Shown: piece by piece, positions 36,601 through 47,552 of the stretch
How positions within the stretch are numbered: the first letter of the stretch is position 1
Layout: the number at the start of each line of letters is the position of its first letter
Origin: Whitmania pigra
Taxonomy: Eukaryota; Annelida; Clitellata; Hirudinida; Haemopidae
Assembly: GCA_021613335.1 (NCBI GenBank)
Contig: JAJTWR010000299.1
Location: 2,091,001 to 2,155,000 of the forward strand
Direction of reading: 5' to 3'
DNA length: 64,000 nucleotides
Notes under the pieces: generated by a model
The model's database searches: none
What the model was told of the DNA's origin: nothing
The model's input: the letters and a program-made list of their open reading frames with translations, nothing else
Made by a program: the position numbers and the translations under genes

Positions 36601-37595
36601 TTGATTTAAATCGGCAATTCATGTCTGGAGGTGCACAATGATTTCATGCGAAATTAAAAGCTTTGTCTGCAATTTATCTCAAAATAGAAATTTTATAAAG
36701 ATTTTCGAATGAATGGAATCACGCAAAATCCCGCAAAATCCCTGAAGCAATATCAGGTGATGACTCATGCGATACTTATTTCTGAATCATTGAATTGAAA
36801 TTGAATAAAAATCGAATTAAAGATGAATGAAATATGTGAAACCCTCAAATTTATTTTCCTAATTATAACCATCACGTTAGAAAACATTTGCACAGAAAGT
36901 TTACAAACTACTCGCCGTGGTACTCACAATAACTCACATACCCATGGAGGCCAAAAAATTTCAAAAATGAACTTGGAAACTAAGGAAATGTACGTCACGC
37001 ATACGAAGTATTGCAAACCATTCGCCGACTTGTAAGTTACCCATCATTGGTCAAAAAAAACTAACAAAAAGTTGAGAAAATTTGAGGCGAAATCTTAAGT
37101 TGGAAATTCTTTCACTTCTTCGGTGTTATAAAAATATAAATTTGAAACGATGAATTTGCTTCCAACACCGGTAAATTGTAATTGATTTTTCACTTTTTAA
37201 CTTAAGCACAAACATTTATTTCTTAAAACAGTTTCGAAGTGACGCGTAAATTATTTTTTATTGCAGAACTTGGGATCCAAATGGGAGGATTTCAAGTGAA
37301 CATTTTGTTCCTGCTAATCATCTACTTGCTTGTTGATTTTGGTCTCAGCATTTATTTCAGGTGAGTTCGATTCTCCTAAACACGAAATGGTTACAATGAG
37401 AAATATTGCTAAATAAGCTGTAATTATGCAAATGCGTTTAAAAATGTTTTTGTTTTTAAAAGTTATCAATCGAGAAATGACAAAGACTTGTTGAGCAGCG
37501 ACCGGCGTCCATCGCTGCACCCGAAGAGACAACTTTCCAGTCATTCATCTCCCTGCAGAGTTGGTGAAATGTTGGAACACATTTTGCCATCTTAA
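33634..37595 (+). CDS. Single-pass membrane protein with EGF-like module, 3' part
   Basis: Five exons join in phase: 33634-33790, 34973-35231, 35401-35456, 37267-37360 and 37463-37595. The first acceptor follows a TCC pyrimidine tract and CTAAGCAG. The protein runs from a Trp-rich stretch (VTLDWRPTWKRLEE) through a Cys-rich extracellular part (SACGTHLCRGHLC, NYTLYRPCNAS with N-glycosylation sites), the end of an EGF-like fold (CTPGWKGEQCE), a membrane helix (VNILFLLIIYLLVDFGLSI) and a short basic Ser-rich tail ending at TAA 37593-37595. It is probably a type I receptor or adhesion protein. The 5' end is not resolved and the family is not recognised. An alternative donor at 33971 in another frame would give the same phase. 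Confidence 0.6.
36823..37032 (+). CDS. Candidate alternative first exon with signal peptide
   Basis: ATG 36823 opens 70 codons: a hydrophobic N-terminus (KFIFLIITITL, then C) like a signal peptide, then a polar part ending THTKYCKPFADL. The frame ends exactly at a consensus donor (GACTT|GTAAGT). Spliced to the next acceptor (37267) it would read that exon in a different frame from the membrane protein, LTWDPNGRISSEHFVPANHL, and stop within it. It lies in the long intron of the membrane-protein gene. It could be a separate small secreted peptide or chance. Confidence 0.35.
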
Positions 37596-38463
37596 ATGCT
37601 ATTTATTGCCAGAATTATACGGCATGTTTATTGCTGCAATCCAAACAAGCATTATGCTTAATGCAATTTATTCCCAACAAGTGATATAAATGCAGGTCTT
37701 CTTGTCATAAAGTGTGCTAAAGCGTAGTCATATCTTAAGCAAAATATGTGGCATCGCTTTGTACAGCTACCTCCATTTTATTTTTATTTTATTTTATATT
37801 TTTTTGATGCAAGAAATTAATAATTATTGATGAACTCTTTTAGTGAAGTTACTGCTGACTTATTTTGTTAAATATTGCAAACAGGAACTTTTGACAAGAT
37901 GCTTGACAACTCGGTTCCAATTTTACAAAATGTTCATTCTCCTCAAAGAGTTGTTCCTCTCCGTTTGGCGTGGAAGTTTATCTCTCTTCATATGACGGAT
38001 TACGCATTTTTCTCATTTTCAGTTACTTCGAGTTATAACTGTTGTCATAAATCTAATCGTTCGAGACATTTTAATTTCTCGAGTGAATATTTTCAACTGG
38101 ATGTTCCCTGAACCAACGACTTACTGATGCTTGAAGAAAGTGCTCAAAATGTTATCGGTAATAAAACTTATCGAAACATGACTTTGTGTTGCATTTTTGC
38201 TTCTGGGTTTGCAAGATTGCATCATTGGAGAATTGGTGGAAGTCAGACTTAACAGACTCAAAATGTAAAAAAAATGAATTAAGCAACAATTAATAAGAAT
38301 TAATTAATTTTAAACCGAGAACATCTCGTATTCAATTTTTCGAACGCTGAACAATAAGGAATCTCATAATAACAGGAGTTACTAAAGAGGCTCGAAAACA
38401 ATGCAGTGCAGAACATCTGCAAATCGTCACATAATGAACTTTGCGACTCATTATTTGAACGAT
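37596..38463. other. Spacer between membrane-protein gene and globin
   Basis: No exon recognised. It should contain the membrane-gene 3' UTR and the upstream control region of the globin. Confidence 0.4.
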
Positions 38464-38470
38464 CTATAAA
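38464..38470 (+). promoter_or_regulatory. TATA box of the globin gene
   Basis: TATAAAA lies 152 bases before the globin ATG, so transcription should start near 38495 and leave a 5' UTR of about 120 bases. A TATA box suits a strongly and tissue-specifically expressed blood-protein gene. Confidence 0.65.
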
Positions 38471-38615
38471 AGCAGCCAACTTGACGAATGTTTGTTCGTA
38501 GCATTTGGAGTCTGTTGAATTGACTGACTGCGGTTGGTTTCGTGAAATCAATTAGTTCTCGACGTTCTCCCAACTGGAAATTCATAGAAAATATTTTGCA
38601 GGAAAATAAAGCACG

Positions 38616-39242
38616 ATGCTCGGATACTTGTTCGTTGTGGCCGTGTCTTTGGGAGCCATCATGGCTGACCACTGCTCCATTGAAGACATCAGGGACGTTC
38701 AACACGACTGGCAGTTTGTGTGGGGTGAAGCTTCGCTCGATGCCAGAGTCGTTTTCGGACAGGCTGTTTTCAAGAAGTAACATAAGCTAAATTTACTGAA
38801 AAATTTAATGAAAATGTTATTTAACGTTATGTATTTTTAGACTCGCCGAGCTCGACAGCTCCGTTATTGAACCTCTGAAGGGCGTAAATGTTGAGGATCC
38901 AGACTCAGATGAGTTCAAGAACCACGTCTTGAGGGTGCTCAACGGATTGGACAACCTCGTCAACCTTTTCGACGAACAGGGAGTTCTCGTTTCTCAACTC
39001 GATCACCTGGCACAACAACACAAAGACAGAACGGGAGTGAACGCCGCACACTTCAAAGTAATGAAATAAGTTACTTTAACATGAAATGAAGAAAAACTAT
39101 ATTTTGCTTTGTATTTGTCAAGGCTTTCACCAGAGCCTTCCTTGATGTTCTGGAAGTCAGCGGAAGTTGCCCCAATCTGGCTGCCTGGAAGAACTGCTTG
39201 TCTGCCCTCGGACAGCGCATCTCTCTGCACCTGAAGAAGTAA
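38616..39242 (+). CDS. Extracellular globin chain of giant haemoglobin
   Basis: Three exons (38616-38776, 38841-39057, 39123-39242) give 165 residues in phase, with introns at the two ancestral globin positions. A 17-residue signal peptide (MLGYLFVVAVSLGAIMA) shows secretion. Cys in DHCSIEDI and in WKNCLSAL are the pair that form the intrachain disulfide in annelid extracellular globins. HVLRVLNGLD supplies the distal-His region, and LDHLAQQHKDR the proximal His. An extra Cys lies in VSGSCPNL; free cysteines in some siboglinid chains bind sulfide, but whether this one is free cannot be told here. The chain should assemble with linkers into a hexagonal-bilayer oxygen carrier in blood or coelom. 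Chain class (A1/A2/B1/B2) is not assigned. Confidence 0.93.
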
Positions 39243-39519
39243 AGGGATTACCCCTGAAGACCTAAAACTTAATGTGTACAATATCGTGATATTTCTACGC
39301 GTAACCGGATCGAAGCAGTCGTCAATTCAACAATTAAATATGAATATCACAGAAACAACAACTTGTCAAACCCTATTCTGATCTGATCTCTCCTCACAAA
39401 ACCCCGAGGCTCAAGAAATTCTGGCTTCATTTCTTGATCTAAAGTGTACTCAAAAAACGTGAGATTGGTTGTATCAGAATTCGCTTTCACGAGTTTGCTA
39501 CGACAGTTCTCCTGATTGA

Positions 39520-39525
39520 AATAAA
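39520..39525 (+). terminator. Polyadenylation signal of the globin gene
   Basis: AATAAA 278 bases after the globin stop. Confidence 0.5.
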
Positions 39526-41133
39526 AAATTGAAAAATAGAATTTGCTTTGTTGTTAAAAGAGTTTTAAAAAATATATGTCGTTCAGTAGTTGTGACCTAT
39601 CTTTACCATAAATTTGCAACAGCGTCAATCGTGTGTAGTGAATATTAATAATTCAAGATAAAATGGATAAATGTAAATTTGTATAACTAAGCAGAACAAT
39701 AAACCAACAGAAAAAAGAAAGCCAAATAAAATTACTGAGAGGGGTCATCCTTAAGGAAACGCACTCTTCCGCTGTCAGACTGACCCTAATTAACACGATT
39801 TAATTAGGCGTATGTACAGAAATAAAAAAAAACTACTCAAAGAATACCGCGCAATACTTACAACTTATAACATTTTTTGAATAACAGGTAAAGAATATTG
39901 AAAGGACAGGATAGAGATTGATCTTTTATTGATAATGGACCATAGCATGGAATAGAAAAGAGTTTGAACGTAGATTTAGCAAATGAGGGACTATATTTAT
40001 ATGTAAAAGCGAAGAAAGCGAGTATGATTATTATAATTATTGACGTCTGAAAAGAAATTTTAAATTGTCTCAATGTTTCAATGTAGTTCCACCCCAACTT
40101 TTACAACTTATTTTTTACATTTTTTTACATTTGCGCAATACATTTTTTAATAATTGTTATAATAATTGTTTTAAATTTACAAATTTAATTTTTAAAAATT
40201 TCGCTTCCAAGTTATTCAAGAAAGGACGATTTCCTTTTCCGATCGATATCTGCGATCACCATATTTCTGCTCGAAGCGGGGACAATATCGGGCCGATCCA
40301 TAAGTATGTGGAGGAACAGTGGATCAGGAGTTCCATATTTCCACTCGTTTCATATTTCTTATGTTGCAGGAAATATGTGATAATCAACAACGACTGCGAA
40401 AGTTGGACCAGTTGGATCAACAGGAAGGCAGAATCATCGGGTTTAAATCTATACAAACTCATTGATTTGCTTCACAAAAAGAAAATCATCCTGACGTTGA
40501 AGCTCTTGTCTGACAAAAAATGAACAGAGTTGGTAAAAAGAAGAAGTGAGTGTTGTACGAAGCATCGAATGATTAACTATTGATATTCCTGATTTAATGA
40601 AGAAGCACTTTCTATTCCAGTAAATGATATATTCCTCGTTATCTTTGCTTTAGACCTTCGCTATTTTGGTCACCCTTCTTAGATATCTTTAGTCTGATTA
40701 TAAAAAGGCCTTCCCTATTTTCGCTACAGCTACTACACTAATGAAGGTGAATGATGGGGAACTTTTCTCAGAAGAAGATGGTTGTTGGTTGACATGTTCG
40801 CTTCTTTAAATGAAAACCATTTCGACAAGAACTGGAAGGGAGGATCTTGAAAATATGGAATTTCGCCAATAAAGAATTAGTTTTATCGAGGATTTCAAGT
40901 GGTTTGATAAATAAATTTAATTTATTTTTAAAGTAAACTAAGGTAGCAAATCTGATGATAAATCAAAACGACATTATACAATGTTTGAGTCTAAATATGA
41001 CATTATTGAAATTGGAAGGCATATTGAATCAAGTAAAAGTTTGTAAAACCGAGCAACAAATATAAAATCAGTCGTTACATATAACGACATATGGTCATCT
41101 AAATAATTATGATGATAAAATAAGGGTGCTAGG
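39526..41133. other. Unassigned intergenic
   Basis: A 152-codon + frame at 40065-40523 covers a GC-richer stretch (40200-40520) whose three frames look about equally likely to code, so no gene is called. TATAAAAAGGC near 40700 resembles a core promoter with no gene after it. Confidence 0.35.
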
Positions 41134-41585
41134 CAGAGGCGTAGCCTGGGTATTTTGCGCCCGGGGGCAAACTATAGAATTGGCGCCCTTTTCCATGTCT
41201 ATATATTTAATCTTACTGTATTACACTAAATTTGAAATTGAAATAAAAATCAAATTTTAATGGCACAAGGCATCCATTTAAAAGTGAAAAAACGTTCTAC
41301 AAATAGTAGCGCATGCATCACCCAATCAGTCACAGTCTAAGATGATTTACATGCATAGTAGTCTAATACTGTCTAAAATAGATTTATTTTTCTTGATTTA
41401 ACAGCTGCAAACTGATCAATAACGTCATCAAGTCTGTTTTCTCAAGCGTTTCTCTTTCTATACTAAGAAGAGCAAGATCACTGAGACGATCCTGTCCCAT
41501 TGATGCATTAAGCCTCATTTTGGCGCCCCTGTATCTTGGCGCCCGGGGACATATGTACCCCTCGCCCCCCTTAGCTACGCCTCTG
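41134..41585. mobile_element. hAT-type MITE with perfect 8-bp TSD
   Basis: The 452-base element starts CAGAGGCGTAGCCTGGG and ends CCCTTAGCTACGCCTCTG, giving inverted termini CAGAGGCGTAGC. It is flanked on both sides by GTGCTAGG (41126-41133 and 41586-41593). The exact 8-base duplication indicates hAT transposition. There is no coding capacity. A related head (CAGAGGCGTAGCCAGAGGGA) appears at 51900. Confidence 0.92.
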
Positions 41586-41793
41586 GTGCTAGGATAATAC
41601 GTCGCAGGACAGATACGGAAACCAAATATACTATCCCAAACTCCTGGAAATTTCCAGATTCTATAAAACTTTCTAGAACTCTCTCGAAGCTCAGAGATAT
41701 GTCCCTCAGATTGGCTTTAATGACATCCACACGCTCCTCATATCACGTACATTAAGCATCACGTTAGGAGTAGTGTCTGGGTTGGTTCCTAGG

Positions 41794-43156
41794 CAGTGTT
41801 GCAAAAATTACCTCATTTCGGTAACTAGTTACAAGTAAAAGTAATACCTCAAAAAGCTATTTAAGTATAAGTAAGAGTATTGTCTCAAAAATTTACTCAA
41901 GTAAAAGTTATAAGTTACAGCGTCTAAAAGTTATTTTTAAGTAAAAATTACAAGTAACTTTGATGCCGCCATTATTGTGATCATACATCATTCCGTATTA
42001 TTTAAAAGGAATTGTTTCTCTTATCGTTAAAACAATTACTGGTATTAACTGCTAGTACTAACAGTCATTAAGTAATAACATTTGAACTAATGCATTCTTT
42101 TGGTGTTTTTATTATTTATTACATTACAATCACAAATTTTTGTTAATTTTTAACATAACTAAGTTCTCGAATAGTTTGTCACTCATTATGGTCCTTCAGC
42201 TGTTCTTTGTCATACCAGAAGAGCTGAATAAACGTTTAACAGCTGCACTAGCTGGCAGAGGAGTGTTCAACTGGATAAATAATTTCTTCAGGGTATCGCT
42301 TCCAGTAATAATGTTCATGTCATCTGATCGGTCTCGAAGATACTGCATCAGAATATCAGTTGACCTTGTGCAATTGAAGAAACTGTCTTCAATACTGTCA
42401 GCATCAGATGAACGAGAGCTCAAAGCTCATCCATCTTTGCTGCATTAGAAGATGCTATTTTGGTTACCAGTTTCTCATCAAGCTTGACAACCGTTAGCAA
42501 CAGATATCCCATATTCCTTAACTTCTGTTGGATGCATGCGTTCCACGTGCTTCTTCAAGTTAGATGAAGAACCTTCATATGCTGAACATATAGTTTTTGT
42601 TTCTGTTGGCAGAGTAGGCTTGCATACTTATATGATTTTCCTTTGATTGAAATATGAACATTTTGTTCAAATACGGCCACGGACTATCTTCACCCTTGTT
42701 CCTCTTATCTTCGCTAACGACACTAAAAATGGCTTCAAATGAATCCATACTACGATATATTAAATTTTATATTATTATATGTATATAATATTATATATTA
42801 AAAAAGCTTCGGTATGACTAATCAACAATTTCCGATTTAAAACAAAAACGACCGGCGATAACCACAATAACAAAAGAGCGATGATCGGGAAGGGGAAGGT
42901 TCTCGAACGAACCAAAGAATAACAATCTAGAATTTAAATTTTTTTAAAATAAATTAAACTAATTTAAAATGTTATTTATGTTACTTTGTAACGTCTTGCG
43001 CCAAAAAGGTAACGAATTAAAAGTATGACCAAAAATAGTAATTTGTTACAAGTAAGAGTACAAAAATTTTTTTGTAATTGTTACAAGTAAAAATTACCAA
43101 AAAATGTAATTAATTACAGTAACGAATTACATGTAATTCGATACTGCACAACACTG
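41794..43156 (-). mobile_element. hAT element with BED-finger and transposase remnants
   Basis: 1,363 bases, ends CAGTGTTGCAAAA and (inverted) CAGTGTTGTGCAG, flanked by a perfect 8-base duplication TTCCTAGG (41786-41793 and 43157-43164). Subterminal regions are full of AGTAA-type words, as in hAT elements. On the - strand a BED-like finger remnant (SNLKKHVERMHP, about 42560) is followed by the hAT dimerisation end (PLPASAAVKRLFSSSG, about 42240). The catalytic middle is missing, so the copy is non-autonomous. The intact duplication means the ends have not been disturbed since insertion. Confidence 0.92.
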
Positions 43157-44349
43157 TTCCTAGGGACAACCATGACACCACTGATTTCAAATCAAATGAT
43201 TTAAAATACCGAAATACAATCCTTTTTAATATTTTTTGTGTGATTTTGTTTATTATTTCGATTGTTTTTTTATGAATTATGATTCTTTCTTATCTAAAAT
43301 CACGAAATCATTCTATAATATATAAATTTAAAACTAAAGTATTTAAAATATTTACACATCCTTTTCTATAACATTTTTATCAACCACTTTATTTTTAAGA
43401 ACGTTAAAATTAATGTTTTGTTTTAGTCTGACTACTGCGTCATATTTAGGGATTTTTAAGTTGAAATATTTCTATTGCGACGAATTCCGTCACGTAAAAT
43501 AGGTCATGTTAAATTTTAATAAGGATGCGTTTTCTCAAACATTAAATAGTATTCTAAATGGTTAATTGCCTTTTCAGATTTTTCATATTAACTTTAAAAT
43601 ATTCTAGACTAAAAAAACTTACCGATACGTCAATAAATACATTTAGAGTTATGTAGAGAGTTTTTCACAAGGCTGGAGATGGACTACATGGTCTGTTTAC
43701 AGAAAAATAGCTTGATCCATGCTTAATATTCGCCGCAAACGTTCTTGATTCGAAATGAACAAATCGGTACCCCGTCACAATAGCCCGGCGACTAAACAGC
43801 CCCGACAAAACGGCCCCGTCAATATAGCCCGGTGGCAAAATAGCCCAGGACAAAATAGCCCAGTCAAAAGGGCCCCATCAAAACATAAAACTCATCAAAA
43901 CAGCTCAATAAAATTTATTGTACAAAAATTAATAAACTAAAATTAAATGTAAATTAGTCAAATTAGTTAAATTGTGAGATTGTAAGCATAGGTAATCGAG
44001 AGGTTCTGCGTTGAACAATAGTATGAAGACGCTTGGTTTCACGTTTCTTCGATAAGTTATATTAGTTGCAGCTCCAAATCATCCACATTGTAACAGGAAC
44101 TCAGGGAAGGATCAAAAGAAATTAGACGATCAAAGGAACGGACGTGACTTAATGAGTGTCTGGTAAATTCTCTAAGTGACGATTCTCTTTGTGCAGATTG
44201 CACAAGTTGATTGTCAATCGCTAATTTACTTTAAATACTAACTTGGGAAGTCCATGTAAACTGAGGAAGTAGCCGAAATTCTAGCAATATTTTAAACGAT
44301 ATATCTCCCACTTAATTAAATTCCCTGATACCAATTAAACTCAAAACTC

Positions 44350-47167
44350 CAGAGATGGGTAGTTACTAATTATAAGTAGTTATAAACTAGTTAAAAAAAT
44401 AGTTTAAAAAAGTAGTTAACTACTTTAAAAGTAGTATGTAGTTATTAACTACAAGTTTTTAACTACTACACTTTTAACTACTTTTAATAACATTTTAAAA
44501 TAAAATGAACAAAAAAAATTTCAACTTTTTAATTTGGTACATCACTTTTTCTCGGTACATCACTTTTTCTCGGTACATCACTTTATAAGCTTTGTTTCTT
44601 TGATTTCAACTTTTGCTTAACACCATTTTTCTTACTAACGCTATTTCTGTTTGTATACTCTCACTTCTGAATTATTACTCCTAGCGGCCGTATTTTGAAA
44701 ACGTTTTATATAAATTGCGATTTTGTTATATTTTTTTAAATGAATAGTAAAATAATTAAAGAATGCTTCACTGAAATTATTGTGAAAAATGATAACACCA
44801 AAAACTTTAAAGCATTATTTTTCTAAAGGATATACAACCCTAAACTTTTCTTAATTTTGAATCTGATATTCTACCAATTCAACATTAATATTAATTAATT
44901 ATTGTTTTTTAATATCTGCGCAGATTGTAAACCTAAAACCTGTACCGCGAGTACCTTGACGGAAAATTGACTGCCATCCGTTCAGCCACGAGTGATGCTC
45001 CACCACCTCACTTCCTTCCCTGTGTCACAGATTCGGGGCTGCAGCAATTTCAGCCAACCTCCACAGGCGAGATCCATGAGCTCATCAACTCCCTCCCCCA
45101 CAAGCAGTCAGGACTTGACCCAATACCCACTTGGTTGCTGAAGAAGGTCTCGCATGTTCTTGCTCCATTCGTCGTTCATCTGTTCAACAAATCCTTACTC
45201 CTGGGCCAAGTTCGCATGGCACTTGATGCAGGTCAGGTCTCCCTCCTCCTTCTAGACATGTCAGCGGCCTTTGACACCGTTGACCATGACATCCTCATCG
45301 CCAGGCTGGATGAAACATTTGGAGTTTGTCACAATGCACTGCAGTGGTTCAGAAATTATTTGTCGGAACGACATGAGACAATAGTGTCGTCACAATCTCC
45401 TAGTCCCACCCATCTTGTGCAATCGGGCGTTCCCCAGGGATTTGTCTTAGGACCAATATTGTTCACATTATATGTGGCTGACATTGAAAGCATCATCTCC
45501 AAACATAGACTTTTCAGTCATCAGTATGCCGATGACATTCAGATCTACGGCAACTCCAGACTTGAAGATGCCCCTACCCTTGTTGGTCGTTTGTCGGACT
45601 GCCTTCACGATATTATTTCCTGGACAGCCTCCAATAGGCTACTACTCAATGCTGACAAGACTGAAGCAATCTGGTTCGGCACCCCGGCTCGACTTGGTCA
45701 TATCAGTGACCTCCCGCTCCAGCTGGCGGGTTCTTCCATCACCCCTTCACGGACAGTCAGGAATCTGGGTCTACTTGGACTCTTCCCTTTCCATGAAGTC
45801 CCATGTAAATCGGGTTACTGCTGCTTGCTATGCCGTTCCTACAACCTGAGGCTTTCCAGTCTCTCACTATCCAATTTATTCTATCGCGACTTGACTACTG
45901 CAATTCTCTGCTGGTTAACGTCAACCACCAAGTCATTAGCACCTTCCAGACCGTCATGAACACAGCTGCCAGGCTCATACAAAGAGGGAGGCTATCGAAC
46001 CATATCTCCCCGGTACTTGCTAATCTTCACTGGCTGAAGATCCCGGAGCGGGTGCTGTACAAGACTGCCCTCCTAGTCTACAAGGCCGCCACAGGTCAAG
46101 CCCCTCGGTACTTGACTGAACTACTGATCAGTACCACAGCTGTCCCTGGTAGGGCATCACTCCGCTCATCCGAGACTAGGACCCTGGTTGTTCCACGGTC
46201 TCGCAGTGCCAGGCAGGGTGATCGGGCCTTCTATGTCGCCGCTCCCGTGATCTGGAACCTGCTTCCTCCGAACATTAGTCTGGCTCAATCGTCAGAAGCC
46301 TTCAAATCCGGACTGAAAACCCATCTATTTGTGACCTCATATCAATAATTCTTTAATCTATTGTTTGTTTTTTGTCCCTGTCTCTATTATTTTATTTTAT
46401 TCCATTCTGTTCACTCACTTTTATTCTATTCTTATCTTATTTTATTTTTATTTCATAGACTGCATATTTGTGAGCTCTTGTTCGCCGTGCCTTTACATCC
46501 CTTCGGGGTTACATCGAGCACATAAAATATTGGATAAATAAATGTAAATGTAAAATGTAAAAGCCCTATATCGTTAACAATCACCACCTCCGTCGAAAAT
46601 GCGGCTCAGAACATTGAAAATGATGATTTATATGATTATATGGAATGTGTACCAAACTCTTGTGATAATGTGTTAGCTGAACAGCTTAATGATTATTTAT
46701 CAAATTCAACAAGGAATGTACAAAGTCTACTCAATTATCCAACTGTTTGTGCTGCATTCATCAAGCCTAATTCGACATTACCAAGTTCGGCAGCAGTTGA
46801 AAGACTTTTAAGTGTAGCAGGGCAGGTTTTATGAAACAGACGATGTATCGGATAATCATACCGACATGATGATTTTTTTAAGAGATCGCCTAAAACAACC
46901 ACTGCATACTTCTGTTTTAGATTAACTTGGGCAATAAAATTTTGTTGGTAATGTTACACTAGTGTAAATAAATATGCTAATAATTAAGACTTGTTGAGTT
47001 GTCCTGAAAATTAATTTTTTGAAGTGTCAACTGAAAAGTAGTTAACTATTATGAAAGTAGTTAAGGAGTAGTTACTAACTACTTATTTAAAAAGTAGTTA
47101 AAAATGGTTTCTAACTACTTTTATATACTTTTTTTTATATTTTTTAGGTAGTTAAAACCCATCTCTG
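44350..47167 (+). mobile_element. hAT element nested in the long-TIR element
   Basis: It starts CAGAGATGGGTAGTTAC and ends (inverted) CAGAGATGGGTTTTAAC, flanked by CAAAACTC (44342-44349) and CAAAACTG (47168-47175), an 8-base duplication with one change. Both ends repeat AGTAGTTAA-type words. The transposase C-terminus remains at about 46600-46925 (TLPSSAAVERLLSVAG), then a stop and decay. A LINE copy has split the element. Confidence 0.9.
44941..46563 (+). pseudogene. 5'-truncated non-LTR retrotransposon (CR1/L2-like) reverse transcriptase
   Basis: It starts inside the reverse transcriptase (SGLDPIPTWLLKKVSH), then has an internal deletion near 45210, after which come MSAAFDTVDHDIL, the YADD active site (QYADDIQIYG) at about 45525 and the C-terminal NLLPPNISLAQSSEAFKS ending at 46348. 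Two frameshifts (about 45770 and 45830) break the frame. It finishes with an AAATGTAAATGTAAAATGTAAA tail near 46540-46561. The high GC compared with its host hAT suggests it is the youngest of the three nested elements. CR1/L2 placement rests on motif style only. Confidence 0.82.
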
Positions 47168-47552
47168 CAAAACTGTCATAAAAGCATTCAAGCAGTTAAT
47201 TTAATTAAATTTGAAATCAGTTATCGGTTAATGTATAAAACTCATATAAACTAATTTTTTTAAAGAGATACATTGACGGGGCTATTTTATCACCGGGCTA
47301 TTTTGACCGTGCTCTTTTGACGGGGATATTTTGTCGCCGTGCAATTTTGACGGGCCACCGAACAAATCAGCCCCGAATTTAGGGTGGGCTACTGCAGAGA
47401 ACCCCACCAATTAGAAAACAATCATAATTGTTTGCTTTTGTGCATTTAAGGGTGAGAGAAATTGGTGGTCCTTCATCAACCAATTGCAGTGGCCTCCACC
47501 TAGACAAATTCGGTCTTAGAACAGATTGTTTTAATGTACTATAGTACATTGA

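Larger units (their letters stand above)
43766..47359. mobile_element. Long-TIR DNA element with 9-bp TSD, Mutator-like
   Basis: The left end GGTACCCCGTCACAATAGCC and the inverted right end GGTGGCCCGTCAAAATTGCA are terminal inverted repeats of about 100 bases, built from iterated CCCGTCAAAATAGCCCGGTGACAAA-like words (43766-43880 and 47270-47359). It is flanked by GAACAAATC at 43757-43765 and 47360-47368. A 9-base duplication with long terminal repeats fits Mutator-like elements. Without the hAT inserted inside, the element would be only about 770 bases, with no transposase. Confidence 0.82.

Noticed and set aside
40065..40523. 152-residue + strand frame
   Set aside because: No start context, no domain, and other frames of the same stretch look equally plausible.
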